Shown: piece after piece, positions 1-9,496 of the stretch | How positions within the stretch are numbered: position 1 is the first letter of the stretch | How the letters are laid out: every line of letters starts with the position of its first letter | Assembly: GCA_937942435.1 (NCBI GenBank) | Contig: CALDEM010000059.1 | Span: forward strand, 52,991-116,990 | DNA length: 64,000 nucleotides | Direction: 5' to 3' | Origin: an uncultured Saprospiraceae bacterium | GTDB lineage: Bacteria; Bacteroidota; Bacteroidia; Chitinophagales; Saprospiraceae | The notes under the pieces: model-generated | The model's database searches: none | Told to the model about the DNA's origin: nothing | The model's input: only the letters and a program-made list of their open reading frames with translations | Made by a program: the position numbers and the translations under genes

Positions 1-1
1 A

Positions 2-904
2 GGTTTACGAAGCGAATTCTCAGACATACTCACGGAGTTGTTAGAGACTAATGAAGTCAATCCACGTGATTATTTCAACTTCTTCCCGAGTGCATTTTTC
101 AATTATGAGTTGTCTGAAGGAAGCACAATACAAACTAATTATAGTCGTCGCATCAGAAGACCCAGATTTTGGGATCTCAATCCTTTCTTTACATTTAGCG
201 ATAGTAGAAACACTTTTAGTGGCAATCCTAATCTTGACCCGGAGTTTACGGATTCTTATGAGATCAACTACATTAGCTATGCAGATGACTTAACCATTAG
301 TGGAGGTCTTTTCTATAGGCATACAACAGATGTCATACAACGTATACTACAATTTAATGAAGATGGCACCACTAATCGTCTGCCTCAGAATCTCGCTACA
401 GGAGATGACTACGGAGTAGAACTTACGTTACAATATAGCGGCTTAAAGTGGCTCAGACTTAATGGGAGTGCCAACTTCTTCCAGCAGCAGATCAATGGGC
501 AAAACATCAATGATAGATTTGAAAGCAACACTTCAACTTGGAACACAAGGTGGACTTCAAGATTTACATTTTGGAAAGGTTCTGACTTACAACTTAGGTT
601 TAACTATAGAGCTCCGAGAGAAACAGTTCAAGGGCGTTCTAACGGTATAGCAAGTCTTGACTTAGGATGGAGCAAGGACGTCATGGGCAAGTCTGGTACG
701 CTAACACTTAGTGTAAGGGATGTATTTAACAGCAGAAGGAGACAAGGGACAACTGTTGGAGAGAACTTCTTTAGAGAAAGCGAGTTTCAATGGAGAGCTC
801 GTACGGCGTCACTTTCATTTAACTATCGGATCAATCAGAAAAAGAAAAGAGGTGGCAGACCACAAGGTGGTGGCAACTTCGAAGGAGGCGGTGGAGAGTT
901 TTAG
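2..904 (+). CDS. TonB-receptor-like outer membrane beta-barrel protein, C-terminal part
   Basis: The reading frame is open from base 2, so the gene starts upstream and only about the last 300 residues are here. Alternating aromatic and polar strands, the FWDLNPFF and GNPNLDPE segments and the barrel pattern match the C-terminal beta-barrel of Bacteroidota receptors of the OMP_b-brl_3 (PF14905) kind. Such proteins sit in the outer membrane and are thought to take up or bind polymers or chelates; the substrate cannot be told from the barrel. The end is unusual: a Lys/Arg patch then a glycine-rich tail (RPQGGGNFEGGGGEF) instead of a plain terminal aromatic strand. It converges on the sugar transferase gene, with 10 bp between the stops and no clear terminator hairpin. 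Confidence 0.85.
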   Translation, partial: GLRSEFSDILTELLETNEVNPRDYFNFFPSAFFNYELSEGSTIQTNYSRRIRRPRFWDLNPFFTFSDSRNTFSGNPNLDPEFTDSYEINYISYADDLTISGGLFYRHTTDVIQRILQFNEDGTTNRLPQNLATGDDYGVELTLQYSGLKWLRLNGSANFFQQQINGQNINDRFESNTSTWNTRWTSRFTFWKGSDLQLRFNYRAPRETVQGRSNGIASLDLGWSKDVMGKSGTLTLSVRDVFNSRRRQGTTVGENFFRESEFQWRARTASLSFNYRINQKKKRGGRPQGGGNFEGGGGEF

Positions 905-914
905 CATACCGCTA

Positions 915-2240
915 TCACCTCCCTTTACCTTGAAGTAGCACAAGGACGGTATAATACAGGATTCTAAAATCCAATAATATCGACATACGTTCTACGTACA
1001 ACAGGTCATATCTGAACCTTTTGAACATCTCTGTTAGATCAGATGCATAACCAAACTTTATCTGCCCCCAAGAGGTGATGCCGGGCTTCACTTGCCAAAG
1101 GAGAGCGTATTTAGAATTGTGTTTTAATAGTTGGTCAGCGTAATATGCCCTTTCTGGTCTTGGGCCCACAAGAGACATATCACCTTTTATGACATTCCAA
1201 AATTGAGGTAGCTCATCTAAGCGCCAAGTTCGCATCCATTTGCCGAAAGATGTACATCTTTCATCCTCATCTTTCGCTAATGCCGGACCATCTTTCTCCG
1301 CATCGATGTACATGGATCGAAGTTTGAAAATAGAAAAAGGAATGCCGTGCTTACCTAATCGTTCTTGCTTAAAAAATGCAGGGCCTGGTGAAGACTTTTT
1401 CACTTTTAGATATAACCATATCAGTAAAGGACTCAAAAGGACTAACGCAATTGTAGAAACGAACACATCTATACAACGCTTGCTATTCTGTTGCCATGCC
1501 CACAATGGGTGCGTCTGCAAAGAAACATACTCATCATTAAGCCTCGGTGTACCTTTATAATTGTACTCTAGTAATTGAAAAGCACTTTCTTCAACAAAGA
1601 CATCACTGCCCATCGAAGTCCCTACCAATAGAGGAGTGACTTCATTAATTATCTTGGTGTCTTGGGCTACCAGAACTAAAGAGTCAACATCTCTATTTTT
1701 AGTATTTCTTTGTAGTCCACTTGTACTCACGATTGATTCTAATCTCGTAAAACGCAGAGGTGATACTGACTCAATGACATCTTCCTTTATGACCATACTA
1801 CTAAAGTTAATATGACCACGAGACAATTGAAATTTGAAAAATGATAGAAGTAAAATTCTAACTATCAAAAATCCACAGAGATGAATCAACAAAACAACAA
1901 CAAATGATCGCAGATAAGTAATCAAAGACAAAGCTGAATCATCTCTTATGACCGTAAACAAAAGTCCAAGAGCCCCAAAAAATGTGCCTCCGACAGATAG
2001 ATAAACAACTTGTAGTCTCGACTTCTGTAATACTCTCTTATACAAACCAAAGAACGCCCATAAGATAGTCCAAACAATAGGGATCACTATAAGACCTATT
2101 AAAAGTCTCTCATCTCCAATAATCTTTTCTAAGGTTATATCAGGCTCCTCTACCCTCTTGCGGTAACTAAAAAACAAGAACCATGAGATAATGGCCGTCA
2201 CCCAGTCCATAAGAAGTAGTATTAGATCTGCTTTCTTCAC
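915..2240 (-). CDS. Polyprenyl glycosylphosphotransferase (bacterial sugar transferase)
   Basis: This 441-residue inner-membrane enzyme should transfer a sugar-1-phosphate to undecaprenyl phosphate, the first step in making an exopolysaccharide or O-antigen repeat unit. Four hydrophobic segments fill the first 140 residues, a variable cytoplasmic stretch follows, and a fifth membrane segment at about 255-275 leads into the catalytic domain. The domain carries the family hallmarks KLRSMY, RTWRLDELPQFWNV and LVGPRPER and the PGITSWGQ block. Length and architecture fit the WbaP/WcaJ class. The upstream small membrane gene ends 1 bp before this start, so the two are probably co-transcribed. No other glycan genes are adjacent, so the final polymer is unknown. 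Confidence 0.93.
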   Translation of the reverse strand: MKKADLILLLMDWVTAIISWFLFFSYRKRVEEPDITLEKIIGDERLLIGLIVIPIVWTILWAFFGLYKRVLQKSRLQVVYLSVGGTFFGALGLLFTVIRDDSALSLITYLRSFVVVLLIHLCGFLIVRILLLSFFKFQLSRGHINFSSMVIKEDVIESVSPLRFTRLESIVSTSGLQRNTKNRDVDSLVLVAQDTKIINEVTPLLVGTSMGSDVFVEESAFQLLEYNYKGTPRLNDEYVSLQTHPLWAWQQNSKRCIDVFVSTIALVLLSPLLIWLYLKVKKSSPGPAFFKQERLGKHGIPFSIFKLRSMYIDAEKDGPALAKDEDERCTSFGKWMRTWRLDELPQFWNVIKGDMSLVGPRPERAYYADQLLKHNSKYALLWQVKPGITSWGQIKFGYASDLTEMFKRFRYDLLYVERMSILLDFRILYYTVLVLLQGKGR

Positions 2241-2241
2241 A

Positions 2242-2541
2242 CTATCTAAACTTCATCAAGAGATAACCTATGCTCAGGATAAGAAAGATCAGCACACTTG
2301 CCATAGTTACAGACCGTCTGATCAGCTGTACAAATCGGCGTATCTGCTCTTCATGTTGTGGATATCGTGATATGACTTCTGCTTCCATCTTTTCTTCATG
2401 TAAAAAGTGAGAAACGCCAAACTCGACTTTGTTTTGAACCAAATACTTATATACACCAAACACCTTAACTCGAAAGTAAATATTCAAAAAAAGCATCCCT
2501 ACAAAGACAGCTATTATTGCAAAAAACAAGAAGTTAAACAT
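2242..2541 (-). CDS. Small two-segment membrane protein, function unknown
   Basis: I do not recognise a family. The 99-residue product has one hydrophobic segment at about 3-22 and another at about 75-95, with a charged, probably cytoplasmic, loop between them (EEKMEAEVISRYPQHEEQIRR). It is separated from the following sugar transferase gene by one base, which implies co-translation and suggests an envelope or polysaccharide-related job; that is inference from context only. No signal peptidase site is visible. Confidence 0.6.
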   Translation of the reverse strand: MFNFLFFAIIAVFVGMLFLNIYFRVKVFGVYKYLVQNKVEFGVSHFLHEEKMEAEVISRYPQHEEQIRRFVQLIRRSVTMASVLIFLILSIGYLLMKFR

Positions 2542-2717
2542 AGAGGGCTAATGTAGTGATAATCAAAGTACAATGAAATAATGCGAGCCAGAAGGTCAGC
2601 ACCATCTATCTCTTCACATATCTGGGAAAGCGACAAAAGAACAATATAATAGTCTGCAAAATGAGTGCATGGCAAATATTTTTAATATATTGGCTTAAAC
2701 TAACAAAACAAATAACT

Positions 2718-3005
2718 ATGCTCGCATTAATTATTCAATTACTAAGTGGCGCTGCAGGCGGTAATCTTGCTGGCTCATTAATGAAAGGAAGTTCCTTAGG
2801 AACACTATGGAACTCTGTCGCAGGTATCGCAGGTGGCGGTCTGGGTGGTCAAGTATTAGGTATGCTTGCTCCTAGTCTCGGTGCAGCTGCTGCAAGTGGC
2901 AGTATGGATATCACTAGTATCCTGGGATCAGTCGCTGGCGGAGGAGTTGGAGGCGGAATCGTAATGGCTATAATCGGTTTTATCAAAAAAGCGATGGCAA
3001 AATAA
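2718..3005 (+). CDS. Glycine-rich small membrane-associated protein
   Basis: The preferred start at 2718 gives 95 residues beginning MLALIIQLLSG; an in-frame ATG at 2661 would add 19 residues. I prefer 2718 because it directly precedes the hydrophobic glycine-rich block and follows an A-rich stretch typical of Bacteroidota starts. The product is built of GG-containing hydrophobic segments (GGNLAGSLMKG, GGGLGGQVLGML, GGGVGGGIVMAIIGFIKK), consistent with small helices packing in or on a membrane. Similar short glycine-rich proteins of unknown role are widespread in bacteria. The gene stands alone and is followed by a strong hairpin terminator. Confidence 0.65.
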   Translation: MLALIIQLLSGAAGGNLAGSLMKGSSLGTLWNSVAGIAGGGLGGQVLGMLAPSLGAAAASGSMDITSILGSVAGGGVGGGIVMAIIGFIKKAMAK

Positions 3006-3021
3006 CTTAGACAACTCTAAT

Positions 3022-3058
3022 AAAAGCGGGCAATTCATGGTATTTGCTCGCTTTTTTT
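3022..3058. terminator. Hairpin terminator between convergent genes
   Basis: Bases 3022-3033 and 3044-3055 form a 12-bp stem with one G-U pair and a 10-base loop, followed by a T tract on the plus strand. It terminates the glycine-rich gene. On the minus strand the left arm gives a shorter T-rich tail, so it may also stop the flavoprotein gene that ends at 3057. Confidence 0.8.
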
Positions 3059-4457
3059 ATGCCTCTATACTATCTATCAACTGCTGTAACTTCATGACGG
3101 CCGGCATAGCGTTATTCTTCATTCTTTTTATGATCGCCATATTCTCTTCATTGGTACGATCAGTGTCGGCAAGTAATTTGCTAAAGCCATCTAATCTATT
3201 GTTATAAAGCCACTTGCGCAGATCTTTCTCTTGACTCCATGTAAATTGATTCATCATCTGAGCTGCCATCATCTTTAACCAATCGGTATCATGATTAGGC
3301 AATGGCACGACTTTGCAGAGTTCGTTTTTCTTCTCTTCTGCTTGATACAGAACTTCTATGTGCGCTATAAATGCCGCACTAAATACTGGCTGATATGCTC
3401 TTACTGTCTGAGGTGTTATCATATCACCTGCAAAGACTGGCTTTATATCAAGGTTAGTTATGGCACTGGCAGAGCAGTCTACGTACAAGGCACCTTCTTT
3501 ATGTGGTACCGTGCCCGTATCTAAGGTTATCCCTTCTTTTACATCGATACTCTGTACTCGTCCCATCCTGACTATATTCTTAAGTCTTCTTAGAGCTTCC
3601 AACTCAAGTGGGCTGATTGTGGCTCCATGAAACATGCTAGGCGTTATAGAGGGGTCGATCCTTAGCAGAACACCCGAAGATTCTAACTTAGAAAACAAGT
3701 CAGATATCGACTCCGCCTGCGCTAAAGCCTCAAACTGTGCTGCTTGGGCGCCCATCGACTTTGAAAAGTACTCAGGGGTAGGTTGCGTGTTTCGTCGATC
3801 CAATAGCCAAGCGTCACGCGATACGATCCACTGGATATCTTTGGGTTCAACACCCTGCTCTAACAACCAAAGACATGCATCTATGCCTGTCTTTCCTCCT
3901 CCTATGACAACGTAGCAAGAAGGAGTCGTGACTACCTTTGTTAGATCATTGAGTGGTACAAAATCAATACCTGCTCCAATATCAAAATTAGGAGTGTGAG
4001 TAGAAGGAACAGTCGTGTTGAGATATGTAGCATCCACTATTTTTTCATGGACAGTGACTTCATACTGCTTACCTGAAGTCATCGACTCGAAGCGCTTATC
4101 TCCAGTATAATTGCACATCGGATAATACTCAACCCTTCCCGATGGTAGAAACTGATGTCTCATCACATCATCGAAGTATGCACTTACCTCTGCACCTGAC
4201 GCCAACTCACTTAAGCCTTTGTTGAGTCCTACCTGGTCTATCCGCCCATTGCTTAACTCCTTAGAGCTTACTCCATAAAATTGAGAAGGCTGATGAAGGG
4301 TCACGAATGGGTATGCTACATTCCAGTGTCCACCTGGCTTAGCATATCTGTCGACGATCACAATAGTGGCGTCAGATTCTTCTATAATCACATCGGCAAA
4401 TGCCATACCTACTGCACCACTACCCACTATAAGATAGTCACATTCTAATTTCTCCAT
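3057..4457 (-). CDS. FAD-dependent oxidoreductase, flavin monooxygenase-like
   Basis: The 466-residue protein starts with a Rossmann FAD-binding motif GSGAVG (residues 12-17). A PGGHW segment comes about 30 residues later, and a second nucleotide-binding motif GGGKTG sits near residue 185, as expected for NAD(P)H in the two-dinucleotide-binding flavoprotein group. No signal peptide or membrane helix is visible, so it should be cytoplasmic. The substrate is unknown. Flavin-containing monooxygenases and related hydroxylases share this layout, but I cannot see the FxGxxxHxxx(Y/F) fingerprint clearly, so a more specific name is not justified. It is transcribed alone. Confidence 0.8.
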   Translation of the reverse strand: MEKLECDYLIVGSGAVGMAFADVIIEESDATIVIVDRYAKPGGHWNVAYPFVTLHQPSQFYGVSSKELSNGRIDQVGLNKGLSELASGAEVSAYFDDVMRHQFLPSGRVEYYPMCNYTGDKRFESMTSGKQYEVTVHEKIVDATYLNTTVPSTHTPNFDIGAGIDFVPLNDLTKVVTTPSCYVVIGGGKTGIDACLWLLEQGVEPKDIQWIVSRDAWLLDRRNTQPTPEYFSKSMGAQAAQFEALAQAESISDLFSKLESSGVLLRIDPSITPSMFHGATISPLELEALRRLKNIVRMGRVQSIDVKEGITLDTGTVPHKEGALYVDCSASAITNLDIKPVFAGDMITPQTVRAYQPVFSAAFIAHIEVLYQAEEKKNELCKVVPLPNHDTDWLKMMAAQMMNQFTWSQEKDLRKWLYNNRLDGFSKLLADTDRTNEENMAIIKRMKNNAMPAVMKLQQLIDSIEA

Positions 4458-4549
4458 CGATCTAATTCTTTAAAACATCCAAGATAGACTTCAAAAGTCG
4501 GCTCTTCTGCTTAATGAGATGTCGTATTTGGCGAAAGCTTTAGTCAATA

Positions 4550-5050
4550 TCAATAAATCAAGGTCTCGCAAAGCAATCCGCCCATAAGACCGAGACTGAC
4601 CAACCAATAACCTGAATGAATCATGATATAAGACCACCCTCTTCTTTCAAATAATGCGTTGATCGCGATCAATGGAAAGACAAAAAAGACGGTAATAATC
4701 GCACCATGGACAGCACCATGCTTAAAATCTCTAAAGTTGCCCCCGTACTCAGCCATCAACTCTCCGAACTGTCCTTCAGCAGCACTCCCTGACTCCATCA
4801 CCTCTGGCATCATCATCTGAAAGACGGCAGTCTGATGCACCACGATACCACTCAAGGCAAATGCAATAAACGCACTAAAGAGAAAAGAAAGCCCAAAGAT
4901 TAATCCCATATTACCCTTTTTGAGATCCTCCTCGATGAAGCCATTGACCTTCATCCATTTTTTTCCAAATCCCATATTGCCATACAAGAAAAATCCTACA
5001 GCCAGCGGGATCAGAGCTGCAACAAAAAACATCCACCAATTTTCAGCCAT
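4550..5050 (-). CDS. DUF1761-like membrane protein
   Basis: The 166-residue protein has four hydrophobic segments at about 6-24, 48-72, 112-132 and 143-163. The opening pattern of a helix followed by GNMGFGKKWMK, and a conserved H-G-x-x-H-G element (HGAVHGA) ahead of the third helix, fit the DUF1761 family of small inner-membrane proteins, whose function is unknown. It is divergent from the redox operon starting at 5168, with a 117-bp shared upstream region. Confidence 0.75.
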   Translation of the reverse strand: MAENWWMFFVAALIPLAVGFFLYGNMGFGKKWMKVNGFIEEDLKKGNMGLIFGLSFLFSAFIAFALSGIVVHQTAVFQMMMPEVMESGSAAEGQFGELMAEYGGNFRDFKHGAVHGAIITVFFVFPLIAINALFERRGWSYIMIHSGYWLVSLGLMGGLLCETLIY

Positions 5051-5167
5051 AACAGTAGTTTTATGTAGTTAACCAATCTATCATGTCAAAGTAAGTATTT
5101 GATTTTGGATATCCTAAGCGCTCTATTATTGCTTGAACATTCATATCTTAAAGCCATAGATTAAAGT

Positions 5168-5710
5168 ATGGAAAGAAGACAATTACTTAAGTATACAGCG
5201 TACATAACAGGTGCCGCCGTTGGAGCTCCTCTTATGGCTACGCTTATATCTGGTTGTAAGGCAGATACCATGACGGATGCTGTCGATCAATTATCATTTT
5301 TTTCTAAAGATGAGTTTACACTTCTAAAGAAGTTAATAGATACGATCATCCCTAAGACAGATAGCCCTTCGGCAACAGATGTGGGAGTGCATAACATCAT
5401 CGACCAGATGGTCGGCAAGGTCTATACAAGTGAACAACAATCCTCTTATAGAAAAGGCTTTGAGACACTTTCTGCTCATATCAATGGTGGTGCTGACACA
5501 CTGGAGTTTCTTAAGTTACTTGAGCAGGATCAAGCATCAAGCATGAAAGACGCAAAGGAAGCCTACCTCAATATCAAGCAGCAGGCAGTTGCATACTATC
5601 TATCAACAGAGGAGATCGGTACTAACTATCTAAACTATCTACCTATACCGGGTAATTATGAGTCTTGCATCTCCCTTGAGGAGGCAGGCGGAAAAGCATG
5701 GGCAATATGA
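5168..5710 (+). CDS. Gluconate 2-dehydrogenase subunit 3-like lipoprotein
   Basis: The 180-residue protein opens with an RR-containing leader (MERRQLLKYT) and a lipobox-like LISGC at about residues 26-30, so export by Tat and lipid anchoring are plausible. The rest matches the small subunit of membrane-bound GMC dehydrogenases (PF13618-like): FFSKDEFTLLKKLIDTIIPKT near the start is characteristic. In this family the small subunit accompanies the flavoprotein during export. Its last 13 bases overlap the GMC gene that follows, indicating translational coupling. No cytochrome subunit is adjacent, so the electron acceptor is unclear. Confidence 0.85.
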   Translation: MERRQLLKYTAYITGAAVGAPLMATLISGCKADTMTDAVDQLSFFSKDEFTLLKKLIDTIIPKTDSPSATDVGVHNIIDQMVGKVYTSEQQSSYRKGFETLSAHINGGADTLEFLKLLEQDQASSMKDAKEAYLNIKQQAVAYYLSTEEIGTNYLNYLPIPGNYESCISLEEAGGKAWAI

Positions 5711-7419
5711 ATTTTACAATTAGAGGCGAAAACGAAAACGCATTTGATGCGATCGTTGTAGGATCAGGCATCAGTGGAGGATTTGCAGCTATGGAGCTGT
5801 GTAAGCTGGGATATAAAACCGTCGTCCTGGAGCGAGGGCCTATGCAAAAGCATGGCGACTATCCTACTGCGAGCATGGATCCATGGGAGCTTCCTAATCA
5901 GAACCTGGTGACAGCTGAAGAAATAGCAAAGCACTACTTCAAGCAAAACAGACTACACTGGTGGGTTAAAGAAGATCACAAGCACTTTATAGCCAAAGAT
6001 GATGAGTACCCTTATGATGAGATCGAAAGGTTTGATTGGATCAGAGGACATCATGTCGGAGGCAGATCGATCATGTGGGGCAGACATTGTTATAGATGGA
6101 GTGACCTTGATTTTGAAGCTAACGCAAAAGAAGGTATAGCTGTAGATTGGCCGATCCGTTATAAGGATATAGCTCCATGGTATGATTATGCAGAGACATT
6201 TGTTGGTGTAAGCGGACAAGCAGAAGGACTTCATCAAGTGCCTGATGGCAAATTTCTACCGCCATTCAAGCTCAACTGTGTAGAACAGCATATGCGCGAG
6301 TCTGTCATGAAGAAGTACCCAAAACGCGTGATCACACCAGGTAGAGTCGCTAACTTAACAGCATACGATCCTGAGGTTCACAAAGGTACACGTGGACAAT
6401 GCCAAAGTAGAAGTATGTGTGTCAGGGGATGTCCTTATGGCGCCTACTATAGCAGCCTATCGGCTTCCCTTCCAGTAGCAGAAGCTACTGGCAACTTAAC
6501 GATTGTCCCAGATAGCATCGTCGCAGAGATTATCTATGACAAAGAAACCAATAGAGCGACTGGTGTAAGGGTGGTCAACGCAGTCACGGGCGTGGAAGAA
6601 GAGTTTACCTCAAGGATCATATTCTGTAATGCAAGTACAGTGGGAACAACCGCTATCCTCCTCAATAGTAGATCTGAGACCTTCCCCGACGGACTAGGTA
6701 ACGGAAGTGGTGAGGTAGGTCATAACATGATGGATCATCATTATGGCATGGGTGTATCTGGGACAATGCCCGGATTCACGGATAAATACTATAAAGGAAG
6801 AAAACCTGGAGGATTCTATATCCCTCGATTTAGAAATATAGATAAAGAATCAAAACGTTCTGACTACCTCAGAGGTTTTGGTTATCAAGGCCAAGCAAGT
6901 CGCGGCCCTAATGTTGTAGCCGGTGCTGTAGGTACAGATCTAAAAGAGAAAATATTTGAGCCTGGACCATATCATGTTGCCATGACATGCTTTGGTGAGC
7001 TACTACCATATCATGAAAACCGCATGTTCTTAAACTTCGAGAAAAAGGATAAACATGGTATGCCGATCATCACTTTTGATGCAAAACTGAGAGACAACGA
7101 GCACGCCTTGCGCAAAGATGGCGTCACTTGTGCAGAAGAGATGTTAGAAGCAGCAGGTTGTACTAATATCCAGTCACATAACGAAGCGACAGCACCAGGA
7201 GCTGCTATCCATGAGATGGGCACTGCACGTATGGGTAGAGATCCAAAAACCAGTGTACTTAATAAGTGGAATCAGATGCATGAAGTACCCAATGTATTTA
7301 TCACAGATGGGTCATGTATGACGAGTTCTGCAACACAAAATCCAAGTATCACCTACATGGCACTAACAGCAAGAGCAGTAGATCATGCTCATAAGTTAGT
7401 GAACGATGGCGTGCTGTAG
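5698..7419 (+). CDS. GMC-family FAD oxidoreductase, large subunit
   Basis: The 573-residue flavoprotein oxidises an alcohol or sugar hydroxyl, passing electrons via FAD. The FAD motif GSGISG is at residues 22-27, and GGRSIMWGRH near 121 is the flavin-attachment region. The C-terminal domain has HEMGTARMG (His505) and NPSITYMALTARA (Asn548), the His/Asn pair used by pyranose-oxidase-like members. A cysteine-containing segment CQSRSMCVRGCPYGAYY lies near 240-256. It is the second gene of a redox operon and overlaps the small subunit. Neighbouring genes give no transport or sugar-isomerase partner, so the substrate is open; gluconate is only the name of the related complex. Start 5707 is an alternative. 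Confidence 0.92.
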   Translation: MGNMNFTIRGENENAFDAIVVGSGISGGFAAMELCKLGYKTVVLERGPMQKHGDYPTASMDPWELPNQNLVTAEEIAKHYFKQNRLHWWVKEDHKHFIAKDDEYPYDEIERFDWIRGHHVGGRSIMWGRHCYRWSDLDFEANAKEGIAVDWPIRYKDIAPWYDYAETFVGVSGQAEGLHQVPDGKFLPPFKLNCVEQHMRESVMKKYPKRVITPGRVANLTAYDPEVHKGTRGQCQSRSMCVRGCPYGAYYSSLSASLPVAEATGNLTIVPDSIVAEIIYDKETNRATGVRVVNAVTGVEEEFTSRIIFCNASTVGTTAILLNSRSETFPDGLGNGSGEVGHNMMDHHYGMGVSGTMPGFTDKYYKGRKPGGFYIPRFRNIDKESKRSDYLRGFGYQGQASRGPNVVAGAVGTDLKEKIFEPGPYHVAMTCFGELLPYHENRMFLNFEKKDKHGMPIITFDAKLRDNEHALRKDGVTCAEEMLEAAGCTNIQSHNEATAPGAAIHEMGTARMGRDPKTSVLNKWNQMHEVPNVFITDGSCMTSSATQNPSITYMALTARAVDHAHKLVNDGVL

Positions 7420-7462
7420 GTCCAAAGTCATGACTGCCTCTCATAAATAGCAAAAGATCATC

Positions 7463-8632
7463 ATGAGAAGGATCAAGAAAGAAGCAGTTGAGTACCTGGA
7501 CGAAAGATTCAAGATCAGCGATGATTATGTATCCTTTGATCAAAAGAATGACATCTTCAATCGAGCAAGCTGGGATAACCAAGTCAATCCTAGGGAGTTC
7601 TTTAAGAGCTATGACATAGCTAACTATAAGCCGAAGAAAGCGAAAGGTTTTGACCATTGGGATTATGCTTTTCGCAATGCCAGTTGGCATCTGACGGATG
7701 TCGTAGGTGAGCAGAACTTTGACGAAACAGGACAGGTAGAAGGATTTACAGATTACTATACCATACAGACATCAGGTTCTATGGAGAAGGCTCCGCTGCA
7801 TAGTACTCAAGACACAACTGCAAGGATCAAGCAAGCAGCTACTTTACTTGGAGCAGGCATGGTGGGTATCTGCTCATTGGACGAAAGATGGATATATAAG
7901 AGCAAGTACAATCGCAAGACAGATCAATCAGCCCCCATAGATCTCCCTAAGCACCTGAAGTACGTGATCATGCTGATCATCCCTCAGGATTATGAACTTG
8001 GAAAGACCTATCCAACTGCGCTTAGTGGTGCTGCTACAGGATTAGGCTATGGTGTTGGACTTAACTGTGCTAATGCCTTAGCACAGTTCATCACTAATCT
8101 GGGTTATGAAGCCATAGCCTCTCTCAATGACACTGGACAAAGTATCCCCATGGCGATCAGTGCAGGGCTTGGTGAGTACGGTAGACATGGTTTACTGATC
8201 ACACCTAAGTATGGCCCTAATGTTAGGATTGCGAAAGTATTTACGGATCTTCCGCTGGAGATAGATCAACCGATAGAATTTGGCGTTCAGGCGTTCTGTA
8301 AGATCTGCAATAAGTGTGCAGATAACTGTCCTCCAAGAGCGATACCTAAAGGAACGCCTCAAAGCACGCCACCTAATTTTTCTAGTCTAAAAGGCATCAC
8401 CAAGTGGACTGTCAATGCAGAAAAGTGTTTCAAGTTCTGGGTGGGCATGAACACTGATTGCGCTATCTGTATCCGTGTATGTCCTTACAATAAGGACTAT
8501 ACAAAGTGGTATAATCGCTTAGCCATAAAACTGGCTAATAGCCCGCTAAGAAAGCTAATGCTTAGACTTGATATGTGGATGAAGATGGGCGCACGTAAGA
8601 CCAGTGATCTTTGGTGGCCTATCAGAAGTTAA
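7463..8632 (+). CDS. Reductive-dehalogenase-like 4Fe-4S protein
   Basis: The 389-residue protein resembles the catalytic part of cobalamin-dependent reductive dehalogenases. A segment around 230-265 (GEYGRHGLLITPKYGPNVR, then TDLPL) has the usual spacing of that family. Two 4Fe-4S sites follow: CKICNKCADNCP (Cys279, 282, 285, 289) and a second with Cys322, 333, 336 and 340. There is no Tat leader and no RdhB-like membrane anchor nearby, so this would be a soluble, non-respiratory type. Epoxyqueuosine reductase QueG is the nearest alternative, since it also pairs a corrinoid domain with two clusters. The gene lies 43 bp after the GMC gene and is probably in the same transcript. Confidence 0.75.
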   Translation: MRRIKKEAVEYLDERFKISDDYVSFDQKNDIFNRASWDNQVNPREFFKSYDIANYKPKKAKGFDHWDYAFRNASWHLTDVVGEQNFDETGQVEGFTDYYTIQTSGSMEKAPLHSTQDTTARIKQAATLLGAGMVGICSLDERWIYKSKYNRKTDQSAPIDLPKHLKYVIMLIIPQDYELGKTYPTALSGAATGLGYGVGLNCANALAQFITNLGYEAIASLNDTGQSIPMAISAGLGEYGRHGLLITPKYGPNVRIAKVFTDLPLEIDQPIEFGVQAFCKICNKCADNCPPRAIPKGTPQSTPPNFSSLKGITKWTVNAEKCFKFWVGMNTDCAICIRVCPYNKDYTKWYNRLAIKLANSPLRKLMLRLDMWMKMGARKTSDLWWPIRS

Positions 8633-8645
8633 CCCAACAATGTCT

Positions 8646-9239
8646 TTAGTCTAAAACATCACGGTTAGAGCCACTATCATAACTCTTGGAGCCTCCCTTG
8701 TAACCTCCCCAAAGTGTGAGGGCTACAGTTACACCAAAGTAATTAGACTGGCCTTCTTTGAAAGTAAGGTTATATTGTCCTTGAAGCCTTATATGATTAA
8801 ACTCGTACCCTACCCTTGGCGCTAAGCCAACACCAGTTGAGCCTTCTATAATTTCTTCCACATTATTGTTAACAACAGTTACTGTACCGGTAGAGTACAA
8901 GCCAATACCTACACCTGCAAAGGCTCTTTGACCAGAGGTGTTAGAGAAGTAATAATCTCCTAATAATAATGAAGCACCGGTTATCCCAAAATCAGTTTCT
9001 GATGCACCAATATCACCACCAAAAACAGCTCCATTTCCTCCTATACCTATTGAAAAGTTATCTGTTGCATTATATCTCAGTTCACCACCAAAGGCTAAAC
9101 CTCCATCTGCCTCCCCTCCAAGCGGCAGGGCATATCCAAACCTAAATATATCCCATTCGAAGTCCACGTATGAAGGAGACTGGCTAAACATCAAGTTGAA
9201 ACAAAAAAGCATCGTTACTGCGAGTGAAAGTCTTTTCAT
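8646..9239 (-). CDS. Outer membrane beta-barrel protein
   Basis: A signal peptide occupies about the first 19 residues (cleavage before QSPSY). The 197-residue product then alternates short amphipathic strands with glycine-rich turns (FSIGIGGNGAVFGG, RAFAGVGIGLYS, YFGVTVALTLWGGY), as in eight-stranded OmpW/OmpA-like barrels of Bacteroidota. It ends in a short polar tail rather than a terminal aromatic residue. The function is unknown. It converges on the dehalogenase-like gene, 13 bp between stops, and is transcribed alone. Confidence 0.75.
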   Translation of the reverse strand: MKRLSLAVTMLFCFNLMFSQSPSYVDFEWDIFRFGYALPLGGEADGGLAFGGELRYNATDNFSIGIGGNGAVFGGDIGASETDFGITGASLLLGDYYFSNTSGQRAFAGVGIGLYSTGTVTVVNNNVEEIIEGSTGVGLAPRVGYEFNHIRLQGQYNLTFKEGQSNYFGVTVALTLWGGYKGGSKSYDSGSNRDVLD

Positions 9240-9496
9240 AATTGTATTTTAATACAAGATAAGGCTTATTGTCAATCTCCTAAATTCGAAAAATGAACGA
9301 ATCAGGATAATTGACTCCTGTAGTGGTCATATCCTATGATCAATATTTTTCTTCTTTATCCTCACCAAAAAATATAACGTCATCTTAACGTGTTTGGCTT
9401 AACATAGTGAGTACGGATTATGTTGTTATGATGATAAATCAGTTAAATTTAATCATCCATACTACTCTTAACATAACTCAATCAACAAAGACACCC

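Noticed and set aside
9407..9496. GTG start for the metallophosphatase fusion
   Set aside because: It would place 30 residues ahead of the signal peptide; the ATG at 9497 fits export.
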